Source: Roseimaritima ulvae (lineage in GTDB: Bacteria > Planctomycetota > Planctomycetia > Pirellulales > Pirellulaceae). From it: 64,000 nucleotides of DNA. The position numbers and the translations under genes were made by a program. The notes beneath the pieces were generated by a model. The model was not told the origin of the DNA, searched no databases, and was given only the letters and a program-made list of their open reading frames with translations. This document shows positions 8,183-16,954 of the stretch, one piece after another; positions within the stretch are counted from its first letter, which is position 1; each line of letters opens with the position of its first letter. The DNA lies in NCBI RefSeq assembly GCF_008065135.1, contig NZ_CP042914.1:7297404-7361403 (forward strand), written 5' to 3'.

Positions 8183-9745
8183 TCATGGGCCCAAGCCGAA
8201 CATGCCAATCAGGGCATCGGTCAAAGAACTGACCGGCGAGGACATTTCGTTGTAGCTCCACAGATTCCGCATCAGGTCCGTCATCAGCATTCCGCCGAGG
8301 CTCATCACCAGCAGAATTCCCAGCAAGGAAATTACGCTCAGCGTGGAATACGGGACCTCGTAAGCCGGCCGCATGGCGACCGGGGCCGCGGCGGGTTCGG
8401 CCATCGGGTCGACGGCGACTTCATCGACGGGGATGCCTTCGCCAGCCACCACGTCGTCGGCGACGACTTGTTCGCCAAACGGATCGCCCCCCATGCCCCC
8501 TTCGCCGGGCGACACGCCCACGCCGGCCAGATCGATGCCGCTGCCGAAAGTGGTGGAATCTTCGACTTCAATGACCTGCGAATTGCTGTCTTCTTCGACT
8601 TCGATATCAATTCCCGAAGGCGACAGCTGGAAATCCTCGTCGGCTTGGAAATCGACCAGCGAGCCACTGCCGCCGGTACCGCTGCCGGGCACGCCCGGGG
8701 CGCTGCTGCCGGAGCCTTCGATTTCGGCCCCCAAGTCGAGAGCCGAGATGCTGGAGCCGGCCAGGTCGAGCGGTTCGCTTTCCAGCGACAACCCGCTATC
8801 GGAGGGGCTCATCAGGTTGATCCCGCTATCGCCGGCGATTGAGATATCGCTTCCCGCCCCGCCCAGCACCAGATCGTCATCATCATCGTCGGCGATCACC
8901 AGTTCGTCATCGTCGTCGAGGGCATCGTCGAATTCCAACCCGGAACCTGCTGCGGCGGCATCGGAGCCGCCAAACAGGGAGGGATCGCTATCGCCTTGGA
9001 TCAAATCACCCGTGCCGCCACTGCCACCGCTGGCCAGCAGATCCAGTTCGGACAACACGTCTTGGCCGTGCGAGCCGCCCAAGTCGGACAGCGAATCGGA
9101 ATTGGACGTCGACAGTTCCAGGTCGTCGCCCAGCATTTCCAAGCTGCTGGAGTGGCCTTCCAGCGGATCGGCTTCCAGCGACAGGTCGCTATTGATCTTG
9201 CTGGGCTTGTCGGCTTCGCCGGCCGGAGGCAGGGTGGGGTTGGTAGAGCCTTCTTTCAGTTCGTCGGCCAGGTCCAACATTCCTGAGTCACTGGCGTCGG
9301 GAGCCAGGGTTAGGTCGCCCGAATCGGCTAGGAACAGATCGCTATTTTCGCTGGAAACGACTTCCACGCCACCATCGCGAGCGACCAAGTTAACGTCGCT
9401 GCCATCGTTGCCTGGAGCTTCGTCGCCCAAGCCAACATCGCTATCGGAACCCTCGCCGGCTTCGCTGCTCAGGTCGGTAGGGGCATCGGCCCCGATCACG
9501 CTGCTTTTACCACTGCGGATCGCGGAACCAACTTCCGGCTCGGAAATCAGGTCCGACAAGCCGGGGTCCAGGTCACCGGAAGCCATATCGGCGGCGATGC
9601 GTTCGATTTCGTTCTCGGGAAATTTCCAGCTGGCCCCGTCACGGAAGCCGCGGATAGCCCCCTGCGAACGCATCTCGACCAATTTTTCATGGGAGATGCC
9701 CAAGCGCTGGGCGGCTTCGTCGAGAGGCAGGTAGTTAGTAGCCAT
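8183..9745 (-). CDS. HTH (excisionase/MerR-type) protein with Asp/Ser-rich spacer and C-terminal membrane segment
   Basis: 520 residues. Residues 4-50 form an excisionase-type winged helix-turn-helix (LPLDEAAQRLGISHEKLVEM, then GAIRGFRDGASWKFPENEIE). Residues ~55-450 are very acidic and low in complexity, with repeated D-L-x-L/S-D-L-x-L motifs and a DDDDDD run. Residues ~468-490 are a membrane helix (LSVISLLGILLVMSLGGMLM), with a possible second amphipathic segment before the C-terminus. A DNA-binding-like head and a membrane tail joined by a disordered acidic linker are unusual. I infer a membrane-tethered regulator or a nucleoid-membrane linker, but nothing proves DNA binding. ATG at 9745 has GGAG about 11 bases upstream. 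The 453-codon frame on the other strand is a composition artefact. Confidence 0.8.
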   Translation of the reverse strand: MATNYLPLDEAAQRLGISHEKLVEMRSQGAIRGFRDGASWKFPENEIERIAADMASGDLDPGLSDLISEPEVGSAIRSGKSSVIGADAPTDLSSEAGEGSDSDVGLGDEAPGNDGSDVNLVARDGGVEVVSSENSDLFLADSGDLTLAPDASDSGMLDLADELKEGSTNPTLPPAGEADKPSKINSDLSLEADPLEGHSSSLEMLGDDLELSTSNSDSLSDLGGSHGQDVLSELDLLASGGSGGTGDLIQGDSDPSLFGGSDAAAAGSGLEFDDALDDDDELVIADDDDDDLVLGGAGSDISIAGDSGINLMSPSDSGLSLESEPLDLAGSSISALDLGAEIEGSGSSAPGVPGSGTGGSGSLVDFQADEDFQLSPSGIDIEVEEDSNSQVIEVEDSTTFGSGIDLAGVGVSPGEGGMGGDPFGEQVVADDVVAGEGIPVDEVAVDPMAEPAAAPVAMRPAYEVPYSTLSVISLLGILLVMSLGGMLMTDLMRNLWSYNEMSSPVSSLTDALIGMFGLGP

Positions 9746-9822
9746 ATCGATGGCAACTCCATTTCGGAATAGACGAGAGGCAAGTCCTGGCCAGCTGAAC
9801 CGCTCCGCATTCCTCCCGCCGA

Positions 9823-10242
9823 CTAGGAGCCCGTAATTCGCCTGATTTCCTCAGGCAGCGGTGCCACGGCGTTGTACTGGAATTCGAAGTCTTGGTTGAG
9901 CTGACGCGACCCTTTTAAAATGATTTGACCGGTTCCATCCACATGATACACCGCCATCCATGGATGCGACGTATTTATCAACGTAATTATTTGTCCACCG
10001 TCACCCGCCGGCCGGGAAAACCCCAGGAAATCCCCGGACGAAGCCCCCCCGATCAGGGATCCGCCCGCCATCGGCAGACCGCCTGCGGGCAAGCCGGGAA
10101 CCGCAGCCGGCACAGGTTCAACAGCCTGTGGACTTTGGCCCGTCCCCGAAGTTTGCCAGTTGGGACACAGCAAAAACACCAGGACTGCCAACATCAAACC
10201 CCAGCCACCGCGACTAGGCAACGATTCGTAAGCTTTGCTCAT
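9823..10242 (-). CDS. Small exported protein of unknown function
   Basis: 139 residues from ATG at 10242 (a TTG four codons upstream is less likely). It begins with an N-terminal hydrophobic signal or anchor (GLMLAVLVFLLCP), then a Gly/Pro/Ala-rich linker. The C-terminal ~70 residues are compact: IITLINTSHPWMAVYHVD followed by GTGQIILKGSRQLNQDFEFQ. It ends 77 bases upstream of the Asp-rich HTH protein on the same strand and may be cotranscribed with it. I do not recognise the family. Confidence 0.6.
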   Translation of the reverse strand: MSKAYESLPSRGGWGLMLAVLVFLLCPNWQTSGTGQSPQAVEPVPAAVPGLPAGGLPMAGGSLIGGASSGDFLGFSRPAGDGGQIITLINTSHPWMAVYHVDGTGQIILKGSRQLNQDFEFQYNAVAPLPEEIRRITGS

Positions 10243-10383
10243 TGTAAAACCCAAACCCCGTAGTTCAACTAAATAACCCGAAACCCCACAGCGATTTGAT
10301 CGGCCTGTCCGTCATGCCCCCACCAACCGGCGCGATCCTAAAGCAAGGAGAAGGTCGGCAACAAGGCAGATCCGCCCTCCCCC

Positions 10384-10437
10384 GTAGCATGGGCCCCCGG
10401 CTCGTGCCCGCCCGTAGCATGGGTCCCCGGCCCGTGT
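10384..10437 (+). repeat. Two family A repeats
   Basis: Copies at 10384-10406 (slightly diverged, GGCTCGTG) and 10414-10437 share the GCATGGG[C/T]CCCCGGCCCG core with the array at 399-499. They lie in the 590-bp gap between the small exported protein and the IS4 element. The rest of the gap holds GCGCAGGGACTGTCCCCGGC (about 10611-10655) and GGCCCGGAGGGCCG motifs (10667-10680 and 10735-10749). I see no gene in it. Confidence 0.85.
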
Positions 10438-10610
10438 GTGGACTGCCAAAGATGCTTACATGCTGGTTGACCGGATAGTTTGCGGCCCCCGACGCTGGCT
10501 TACGGGGAGAGGGAATTGCAAAAGTTAAATTGGAAAATGAAAAGTGCAAAATGGCTGTGATTTCCTAGCAATTTGCATTTCTCGCTGGGCTATGGAGAAC
10601 GACGGAAAGG

Positions 10611-10655
10611 CGCAGGGAAAGGCGCAGGGACTGTCCCCGGCGCATCGCTCCCGGC
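10611..10655. repeat. Family B repeat (CGCAGGGACTGTCCCCGGCGC)
   Basis: A self-complementary GGGACTGTCCCC stem with flanking GGCGCATCG repeated twice. The same motif appears beyond the IS4 element at about 12417-12455 and twice among the family A repeats at 13460-13545. Its presence on both sides of the insertion suggests that the element landed within a pre-existing repeat cluster. Confidence 0.75.
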
Positions 10656-10832
10656 GCATCGCTTAGGCCCGGAGGGCCGGCATAGCCCTTGCCGGGGCTG
10701 GCAAGCCCCGGTAACCGCCCTAAACAAAACGAAGGCCCGGAGGGCCGACACAAAGGTTCTCTGCGCCGCGCATCGGCAGAACTGTGCCGGCCCTTGAAGC
10801 TCCTGTCGCATGCGGTCCGGGGGTTCACACCC

Positions 10833-12360
10833 AATGCCACCTACTTTTCCGTTAATCGGGTGGGGGAGTTGGGTCTTTGGTATTGGATTTCCGAAGCGAT
10901 TTTTGAAATTTGGTTGTCTTTTGGCGGCGCGCATGGGCAAGGCGGGGGTAGCTCCGTGGCTCTTTGCGATTAGGCAGCTTGCGGCCTGATGCGCTCACCA
11001 GTGCTCCTTGGTAGGCAAGGTTCCACTCTTCCAGCGTGTTGAAGTCTTTGTACAGAAGGTCGTAACGAAATGTCGTCCACACGCCGCTGAAGCTGAGGCG
11101 ACGAGGTTTGACATTGATCAGTTTAGCCGCTTGTTTGCGAAACTGAGTCACTAGGTTGTAAGCGATCACTGATCCCAGCAACTCTTTCTTGACCGTGTCG
11201 ACGCTCTTGGCACGAATGTTCTCGGAGTCCATCGTGACCTTCAGGTCTCGGATATCGAATTCAATATCATACCGCCGCCGATACAACTCCCCGACCGATA
11301 CCCCATCAGTCTCAACATTGGTAACCAATTCAAGCGTTTGCTCATTCTCCAAATCGACTTGATGAATGAATGCCTCGACGGCTGCGTCGGCCGGAAGCGC
11401 AGGATGTTTCTTTCGTTCTTTAGCGGTCGGTTTCCAGATCAGGTGATAGGTTCGGCAACCTTCCGTTTCTTCGATCAGAGTGGCCTTCTTGATGTACGCT
11501 TTGTAACGCTGTTTGGTCAACCTGAAGACGAACGGCTTTGCTCGCAACTGGCAATGGAAAGCGACTGAAAAGATGCCGAAACCGCTATCCGCCAACACGA
11601 TCGAGTTCTCGGGAAGTCGGTCAATGATCTTCTCAGCTTGTTTCGGTTCGCTGGAGTTTTTGGAGCCGTACATCGGATCGACCTGGGGAACCAACGCGCA
11701 GCCGGTCTGCATTTCGTGAGCAACCATCAAACAAGCCACTGGCCATACCGACTCGCCGTGCTTGTTCATTGCGGGCGGGAAAGCCTTTTTTAGTTCCTGT
11801 GTTGGCGGCAGCGTGATGGTCGTTCCATCGAGGATGAAGACGCGCTGGTCTAGGAAAGCTGGTTCCGCCCGACGAGCCAGGTGATCGCATACTCGATGTG
11901 AGAATTCCTCGATCACTTCAATTGGCAGATTCTGCCGAGCCTTGTTGTAAGCGGAGTTATTTTCAGACAGCTTGCCTTCGGTGACTCGTCGATTCTCGGG
12001 CAGAATGTCACTGTGGTTATTGATGAGGTCTTTGACAACTTGCTCAAGCGTCAGTCCACCTCCTAGTCGCTGCATCACCAGCAACCAGAGCGTGGGTGCC
12101 TGCGTGTAGACCCTTTTGGCGTGAGAAGGTTCCTGTCCTTCAAAGGCAGCTTGAAGCTGAGGTAAGCCAATCAAATCGGCAAGCAAAGTCTTTGCACGAC
12201 AGAACGGAGAATCAGGATCGGATTCGTTTGTTGGTGCTACCATCACGGTTTCTACGCCAAAGTGACATTGGAAAAGAAACCAATTTCACTGCGCGAATTC
12301 CGTGCCAAAGAGCTGTCGATTCCAGCCATCCCCCCCGGAAAAACCAAAGTAGGTGGCATT
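10833..12360 (-). mobile_element. IS4-family insertion sequence, complete, 1528 bp
   Basis: The ends are inverted repeats AATGCCACCTACTTT (10833-10847) and AAAGTAGGTGGCATT (12346-12360), a 15-bp perfect match. The element is flanked by a perfect 12-bp direct repeat GGGTTCACACCC at 10821-10832 and 12361-12372, the expected target-site duplication. The one gene inside is an intact transposase. Intact ends, ORF and duplication suggest a fairly recent insertion. Only one copy is present in this window. Confidence 0.93.
10852..12243 (-). CDS. IS4-family transposase (DDE)
   Basis: About 463 residues, full length for the family. The DDE catalytic residues are visible: Asp in FILDGTTITLPP (~139), Asp in IVLADSGFG (~219), and Glu in YRRRYDIEFDIRDLK (~328). 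That last stretch is an exact Y-(2)-R-(3)-E-(6)-K signature typical of IS4 transposases. ATG at 12243 is preceded in frame by a GTG at 12246; no clear ribosome binding site is visible, as is common for transposases. The stop lies 19 bases inside the left inverted repeat end. It looks intact and probably functional. Confidence 0.95.
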   Translation of the reverse strand: MVAPTNESDPDSPFCRAKTLLADLIGLPQLQAAFEGQEPSHAKRVYTQAPTLWLLVMQRLGGGLTLEQVVKDLINNHSDILPENRRVTEGKLSENNSAYNKARQNLPIEVIEEFSHRVCDHLARRAEPAFLDQRVFILDGTTITLPPTQELKKAFPPAMNKHGESVWPVACLMVAHEMQTGCALVPQVDPMYGSKNSSEPKQAEKIIDRLPENSIVLADSGFGIFSVAFHCQLRAKPFVFRLTKQRYKAYIKKATLIEETEGCRTYHLIWKPTAKERKKHPALPADAAVEAFIHQVDLENEQTLELVTNVETDGVSVGELYRRRYDIEFDIRDLKVTMDSENIRAKSVDTVKKELLGSVIAYNLVTQFRKQAAKLINVKPRRLSFSGVWTTFRYDLLYKDFNTLEEWNLAYQGALVSASGRKLPNRKEPRSYPRLAHARRQKTTKFQKSLRKSNTKDPTPPPD

Positions 12361-12416
12361 GGGTTCACACCCCCCGGCAGAGATTGTGACGGCCCTCCGG
12401 GCCTAACCGAAACCGC

Positions 12417-12455
12417 GCAGGGACTGTCCCCGGCGCATCGTCCCCGGCGCATCGC
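12417..12455. repeat. Family B repeat
   Basis: GCGCAGGGACTGTCCCCGGC followed by two GGCGCATCG units, closely matching the copy at 10611-10655 on the other side of the IS4 element. It ends just before the stop codon of the PEP-CTERM gene at 12461. Confidence 0.75.
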
Positions 12456-12460
12456 TGCCG

Positions 12461-13195
12461 CTACGCAGCGGACGCTCGCCCGCGTCGCGTCAGCCGCCGC
12501 GTGCGCTTCACCAGCACCCACACCGCGGCTCCCCCGATAATCGCCAGCGAGGACGGCTCGGGAACCGGTGCGAAGGGATCGGTAGGATCGGCCGGGCCGG
12601 TGGGCGTGGTCGGATCCGGGGGGCCAGCACCGGGCGTAGTAGATCCCGGCAAAGTTCCCGGAGGAACGCCGGTAGAGCCCGAAATTAGGGAAGGCGGCAA
12701 CCCTCCCAGCGCGATGCTGGGCACCAGTCCGAAGGGCGAACCGAAGGCCGCCCCAACGGACGGCCCCAGTGCCGACCCAAATGACGACCCCAAAGGTGTC
12801 AGAAAACTTTCCCCACCCGCACCGCTCGCCCCCAGTGCCCCGAGGCCGGAGTGGTCTTGCGGATTGTCTGAAACGCATTCGCAGCAGTCGCACTCACAAC
12901 ATTCACAGCATTCGCAACAGCACTCCTCGCACCGGCAAGCGTCCACCAAAGGGATGGCATCACAGGCGTGCAGGTGAAAGCATCCCAGCCAACAATCCAT
13001 GCCGACAAACGTCGGCGACGGAACACTATGGGGACTCTCGGGGATGGCACTGATCTCGGATATGGCCATCACACCGCCCCAACTGTTACCGGCTCCGAAA
13101 AAGCAGAGTGCAGCCAAGATTGCCGCCGCTGCGTGTCTTGTTTTTCGCTTTGATGGCAAAGCGTGAAAGAAAGAAGAATACGGACGCTTGGTCAT
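12461..13195 (-). CDS. PEP-CTERM exported protein with a cysteine cluster
   Basis: 244 residues. N-terminal signal sequence (AAAAILAALCFFGAGNSWGG, after a basic start). Residues 68-107 hold 16 cysteines, most within CRCEECCCECCECCECDCC (87-105), alternating with Glu/Asp. A Gly/Ser/Pro-rich low-complexity stretch follows. The C-terminus has the PEP-CTERM sorting signal: VPEPSSLAIIGGAAVWVLV (about 211-229) and an Arg-rich tail (RTRRLTRRGR). PEP-CTERM proteins are processed and sorted by exosortase/archaeosortase-type enzymes, usually with exopolysaccharide. The Cys/Glu cluster suggests metal binding or disulfide cross-linking outside the cell, which is inference. The family of the Cys region is unknown to me. 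Confidence 0.85.
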   Translation of the reverse strand: MTKRPYSSFFHALPSKRKTRHAAAAILAALCFFGAGNSWGGVMAISEISAIPESPHSVPSPTFVGMDCWLGCFHLHACDAIPLVDACRCEECCCECCECCECDCCECVSDNPQDHSGLGALGASGAGGESFLTPLGSSFGSALGPSVGAAFGSPFGLVPSIALGGLPPSLISGSTGVPPGTLPGSTTPGAGPPDPTTPTGPADPTDPFAPVPEPSSLAIIGGAAVWVLVKRTRRLTRRGRASAA

Positions 13196-13378
13196 AAATC
13201 ATGTTGCGGGTGGGAGCATGTCCCATCAGAGCGCGCTCACAGCGCACGCCCTATCACGGGTGTACATTCGACCCGTGCCATCCTACTCAGCCAAACCATG
13301 CATACAACCACGACTCCTCTGGCTAGCATTCCTCCCCCTGCACTGCCTACCAGTGTTTTTCCCCCGTAGCGACTGCCC

Positions 13379-13572
13379 GTAGCATTGGCCCCTGGCCCGT
13401 GTTCCTCCCCGTAGCATGGGCCCCTGGCCCGTGTGGGCAAGTAGGCGCAGGACAAACGCGCAGGGACTGTCCCCGGCGCTGGTTCGACACGGGCCGGGGG
13501 CCCATGCTACGGCAAGAAGGCGCAGGGACTGTCCCCGGCGCTGGTTCCACACGGGCCGGGGGCCCATGCTAC
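13379..13572. repeat. Family A/B repeat cluster upstream of the MotA-like gene
   Basis: Two forward family A copies (13379-13402, 13411-13434) and two inverted ones (13487-13510, 13549-13572) are interleaved with two family B units (GCGCAGGGACTGTCCCCGGC at about 13458-13479 and again at 13520-13541). The forward and inverted units can pair over 23-24 bp. An open frame happens to run through the cluster into the downstream gene, but those codons are repeat sequence and I do not count them as protein. The rest of 13196-13678 shows no gene. Confidence 0.9.
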
Positions 13573-13679
13573 GGCCTGGTTGGCAATCTTTAACGATCGG
13601 GTCAAGTCCGCCGGTTGCAACGGTCGATGTAGCTGCAAAGGCGGTTTTGGTCTCCGCGTATTGCATGCACCCAAACCTG

Positions 13680-15053
13680 ATGGTGACAGCCATTTCTGAC
13701 TCTCCCACGACACACTCCTCCGGTGCCCGCAATCCACTGCGCACCATCGCCACGCGCTCGGCGGGCGTATTGGTTGCCGGAGTGTTTTATTTGACCCTGC
13801 ATCTGGTGCCCTTCGCACCGGCTCAGCGTTATTTTCTGGGCCATCCGGTGGCGATCGGGGCCACGATTCTGTTTTGTATCGCCGCGGTATCGCTGCTGAC
13901 CAAATGGATCACAGTCCGCCGAGAACGCCGACTGTGCGAGCAAATCAGCGATGCCGTCCTGGCCCCCAATCTGACCTCGATTGCGAACCAGGACGTCGGT
14001 GGCATCTGCAGCGAGTGGCTGCAATCGCTGTCGCAACTGCCCGTGGCCGCGCATGGCAGCCGGCTGGTCGGACGCTTGGAAGAATTGCTGCAGCGGCAGG
14101 TCCGTCGCGGCAACGCTCGCCAATTGGCCGACGACCTTCGCGAAGTCTCCGGCCGCGACTCCGACGACGCCCACGACTCGCTGCAACTGGTTCGGATCAT
14201 CGTCTGGGCGATCCCCATGTTGGGCTTTTTGGGAACCGTGATCGGGATTACCCAAACGCTTGGCGGCCTGGACTTCAGCGATGGCACGGCCGCGGTCGAC
14301 CGTTTGAAAAGCGGCTTGTACGTGGCCTTTGACACCACGGCCCTGGGGCTGGTGCTGTCGGTGGTGGCGATCTTTTTGCAGTTTCCGGTCGAACAAGCCG
14401 AACAGCAGTTGATGGCCTTGATTGATCGCCGCTCCGGAGAGTTGCTGGCGGCTCACCTGCCCGATCCGGCTGCCGACGGCGTCTCCGGTCAAATCGCCAC
14501 GCTATGTGAAGGCGTGTTGGCGGCCGTCCAACAATCCCTCGGCACGCAGGCCGAACTGTGGCGGGAAACGATCGACGGAGCGCATCAACACTGGCAAACC
14601 GTGGTGGCAGCGACCGGCACGGAACTGAGCGATTCGATCGGCCAAGCGGTGGGCTCCGCCATCGGTCCGGCGCTAGCCAACCACACCTCGGAACTGCAAC
14701 ACATTCAACAACAAGGCGTGGAAGCCATCGACGGCCGCTGGCAACAGTGGCAGCTGGCGCTCAGCGATAACGCTCGCATCCTGCTGGCTCATCAGCAGAC
14801 GCTGGTTCGCCAAGCCGAACTGCTGGCCGACAGCCAAAGCCGGGCCGAAGAGCTGGTCACCTTGCAACAGACGCTGGACCAAAACCTGGAACGGCTCGAG
14901 ACGGTCAACCGCAGCCTGGATCAGTCGCTCAACTCGACCGCCGGCGGCGAAGGCATGTCCGAAGCGGTTCGCGTACTGGCTCGGGCGGTGGACATGCTGT
15001 CCAGCCAACTGCCGGCCTCCCCTGTTTCCACTCCAACTAGGCGGGCAGCATGA
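13680..15053 (+). CDS. MotA/TolQ/ExbB-family proton channel protein with long helical tail
   Basis: 457 residues from ATG at 13680; an ATG five codons earlier (13665) is also possible and neither has a strong ribosome binding site. Four hydrophobic segments: VLVAGVFYLTLHLVPF, AIGATILFCIAAVSLL, then the diagnostic pair IIVWAIPMLGFLGTVIGITQ and YVAFDTTALGLVLSVVAIFL, which match the channel-forming helices of the MotA/TolQ/ExbB family (PF01618). From about residue 260 to the end the protein is helical and Gln/Leu-rich, likely coiled coil and cytoplasmic. Its stop overlaps the next start (ATGA at 15050-15053), so it is coupled to the two ExbD-like genes downstream. I infer a proton-driven motor; the load is unknown. 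Confidence 0.85.
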   Translation: MVTAISDSPTTHSSGARNPLRTIATRSAGVLVAGVFYLTLHLVPFAPAQRYFLGHPVAIGATILFCIAAVSLLTKWITVRRERRLCEQISDAVLAPNLTSIANQDVGGICSEWLQSLSQLPVAAHGSRLVGRLEELLQRQVRRGNARQLADDLREVSGRDSDDAHDSLQLVRIIVWAIPMLGFLGTVIGITQTLGGLDFSDGTAAVDRLKSGLYVAFDTTALGLVLSVVAIFLQFPVEQAEQQLMALIDRRSGELLAAHLPDPAADGVSGQIATLCEGVLAAVQQSLGTQAELWRETIDGAHQHWQTVVAATGTELSDSIGQAVGSAIGPALANHTSELQHIQQQGVEAIDGRWQQWQLALSDNARILLAHQQTLVRQAELLADSQSRAEELVTLQQTLDQNLERLETVNRSLDQSLNSTAGGEGMSEAVRVLARAVDMLSSQLPASPVSTPTRRAA

Positions 15054-16948
15054 GTGGGCGACGTCGCGCCACGCTGTCGCCGACGCTGTTTCCGTTCCTG
15101 GCCGTTTTAGTCTGCACGCTGGGAACGTTGATCCTGTTCCTGGCGCTGGTGGCACAGAAAGCCGAACAGACCGCTCAGGAAGCGGTCGACGATCCCGCCG
15201 CGCCGGAATCGGTCACCAGCTTGGTCACCGAACAACAGTGGCGCCGGGAACGCTACGTGGCCATCCGCGAATCCCAGACGGCCGACCTCAGTGAACGCTC
15301 CAGCGAACTGGCTCACATCGAAGACCACATCCGCCGGCTCCGCGATCAACTGCAGCAACTCCGCGCGGAAACCCAGGCGGCATCGGCCGACAGCTTCGAC
15401 GAACAAGCCAAACACCAAGAGATCGTGCTGTTGAAACAAGCCATCGCAGCGGAGCAGGAACAGCTGGAACAATTACAGCAGGAAGTTGCTTCGCGGCCAC
15501 CGCGGGTCGTGATCGTACCGCACCAAGGCCCGCACGGCACCGATCAACGGCCGATCTATGTGGAATGCACGGCCGAGGGAGTGGTGCTGCAACCCGAGGG
15601 CGCGTTCATCTCCAAACTGCAACTCGAAGGACCGGCGGGAACGGGCAATCCTCTGGACGCGGCGTTGCGGACGATCCGTTATCACTGGCAGCAAACCGAT
15701 CCCGACGGTCCGGCTCCTTACCCTTTGCTGATCGTGCGTCCCGACGGCATCACCAGCTACGCCGCCGCCCGCGCGGCGATGCAGGGCTGGGATGATCAAT
15801 TTGGTTACGAGCTGGTGCCGGGCGAAACCGAGCTGGCGTTCCCTGCCGCCGACAGCTCGCTCCGCGCTCGCGTCGACGTGGCGATTCGCGAAGCCGTCGC
15901 GCGACAACACGCTCGCCTGGCCGCCGCGTCGTATACGCTGCGGCGAGCCGCCGCGCGGGGCACTCGTCCGCGAGTCCTGTCGGCGGCCGATCTGGCGCGC
16001 GGCGATGTTTCCGGCGGCGGCAGCGGACAACGCTACTTCTCGCGGTCGGTTACGCCCGAGACGACTTCGCGCAGCGGCTCTATCGCCGGTAGCGACATCC
16101 GTGACTTTGACCAAGCACTGCAAAGCGCGGCCCAACAAAGCGGCTCCGGCGGCTTGGCCAACCTGCCCGGCCACGGTCCCGCCACGGACCTAGATATCGG
16201 GCTTCCGCAGGGCACCGGCAACCCCCTGGCCACGAACCTGGAAAGCGGCCTACCGCACCGCGGCGGCGAATCCAATTCCGCTGCAACCGCGGACGGCGAG
16301 GGCAACGGACCGGGCGACGTCAGCGGACCGGGCGCGGATTCCCTGGCCGGGCAGCCTCCGATCACCGGAACCGGCCGCGCCGACCAGCACGGCCGCTACG
16401 ATGGAAACAGCCAAGGCCCATCGACGAACGAACAAAACGTCCGCGCAGCGACCGGGGGCGGGGCCCAGCCATCGTCGGGCAACGCTGGCTCGAAGGCTCC
16501 CGCACAAGCCAATCCCTATGCAGCCAACGGCGGCTCGGCGGCCGCCGCGCAAGCCTCGTCGCCGCAATCGCCATCCCCCTCGTCGTCTTCCAAGCCCACC
16601 TTGCAACGCGGCGGCAAAGACTGGGCCCTGCCCGCGTCGGCTCGGACCCACGGCACCACGATCGTTCGCGGCGTCCACGTGATCTGCCTGAACGATGCCT
16701 TCGTGCTGATGCCCGAACGCGCCGGCGGCAGCCCGCAACGGTTCGCCTTTCACGACGGATTTGTGGATCGGGCGGCTATGGAATTGGCCACCGCCGTACA
16801 CGGGCGAGTGGAAAGCTGGGGAGTGGCGATCGCTGGCGGACGCTGGCAACCGGTGCTGCGAGTGCAAGTCGATCGCTCCAGCGAATCACGTTATCGTCAG
16901 CTTCGCACGCTGCTGCAGGGCAGCGGTCTCGAATTGGAAAAGAGGTAA
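15050..16948 (+). CDS. ExbD-like anchored coiled-coil protein, subunit 1 (no membrane Asp)
   Basis: 632 residues. One N-terminal membrane helix (LFPFLAVLVCTLGTLILFLA, about 13-32) is followed by a coiled coil to ~150. A folded region at ~150-300 contains PYPLLIVRPDGITSYAAARA and then FGYELV, resembling the periplasmic ExbD pattern 'hhIrpDg-x-x-x-y-x-x-h-r ... fGyelv'. Next comes a Gly/Ser/Pro-rich disordered stretch (~320-510). A second folded domain at ~520-632 ends with YRQLRTLLQGSGLELE. Unlike ExbD, the membrane helix carries no Asp. It is translationally coupled to the MotA-like gene before it and sits six bases before the next gene. I infer a stator-like partner of the channel protein; it has no recognised name. 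Confidence 0.7.
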   Translation: MSGRRRATLSPTLFPFLAVLVCTLGTLILFLALVAQKAEQTAQEAVDDPAAPESVTSLVTEQQWRRERYVAIRESQTADLSERSSELAHIEDHIRRLRDQLQQLRAETQAASADSFDEQAKHQEIVLLKQAIAAEQEQLEQLQQEVASRPPRVVIVPHQGPHGTDQRPIYVECTAEGVVLQPEGAFISKLQLEGPAGTGNPLDAALRTIRYHWQQTDPDGPAPYPLLIVRPDGITSYAAARAAMQGWDDQFGYELVPGETELAFPAADSSLRARVDVAIREAVARQHARLAAASYTLRRAAARGTRPRVLSAADLARGDVSGGGSGQRYFSRSVTPETTSRSGSIAGSDIRDFDQALQSAAQQSGSGGLANLPGHGPATDLDIGLPQGTGNPLATNLESGLPHRGGESNSAATADGEGNGPGDVSGPGADSLAGQPPITGTGRADQHGRYDGNSQGPSTNEQNVRAATGGGAQPSSGNAGSKAPAQANPYAANGGSAAAAQASSPQSPSPSSSSKPTLQRGGKDWALPASARTHGTTIVRGVHVICLNDAFVLMPERAGGSPQRFAFHDGFVDRAAMELATAVHGRVESWGVAIAGGRWQPVLRVQVDRSSESRYRQLRTLLQGSGLELEKR

Positions 16949-16954
16949 CGTCCG

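Noticed and set aside
8373-9734. 453-codon open frame on the plus strand, Ser/Pro-rich
   Set aside because: It is exactly antisense to the Asp/Ser-rich HTH protein. Repetitive GAC/TCG codons keep the opposite frame open, and it has no ribosome binding site or family signature.
13416-13679. 88-codon N-terminal extension of the MotA-like protein
   Set aside because: These codons are family A and B repeats (HTGRGPML-type translations occur in several frames elsewhere). The membrane protein proper begins at 13665 or 13680.
13602-14492. 296-codon minus-strand open frame
   Set aside because: It is antisense to the MotA-like gene and rich in His/Gln/Arg with no family pattern: a high-GC shadow frame.
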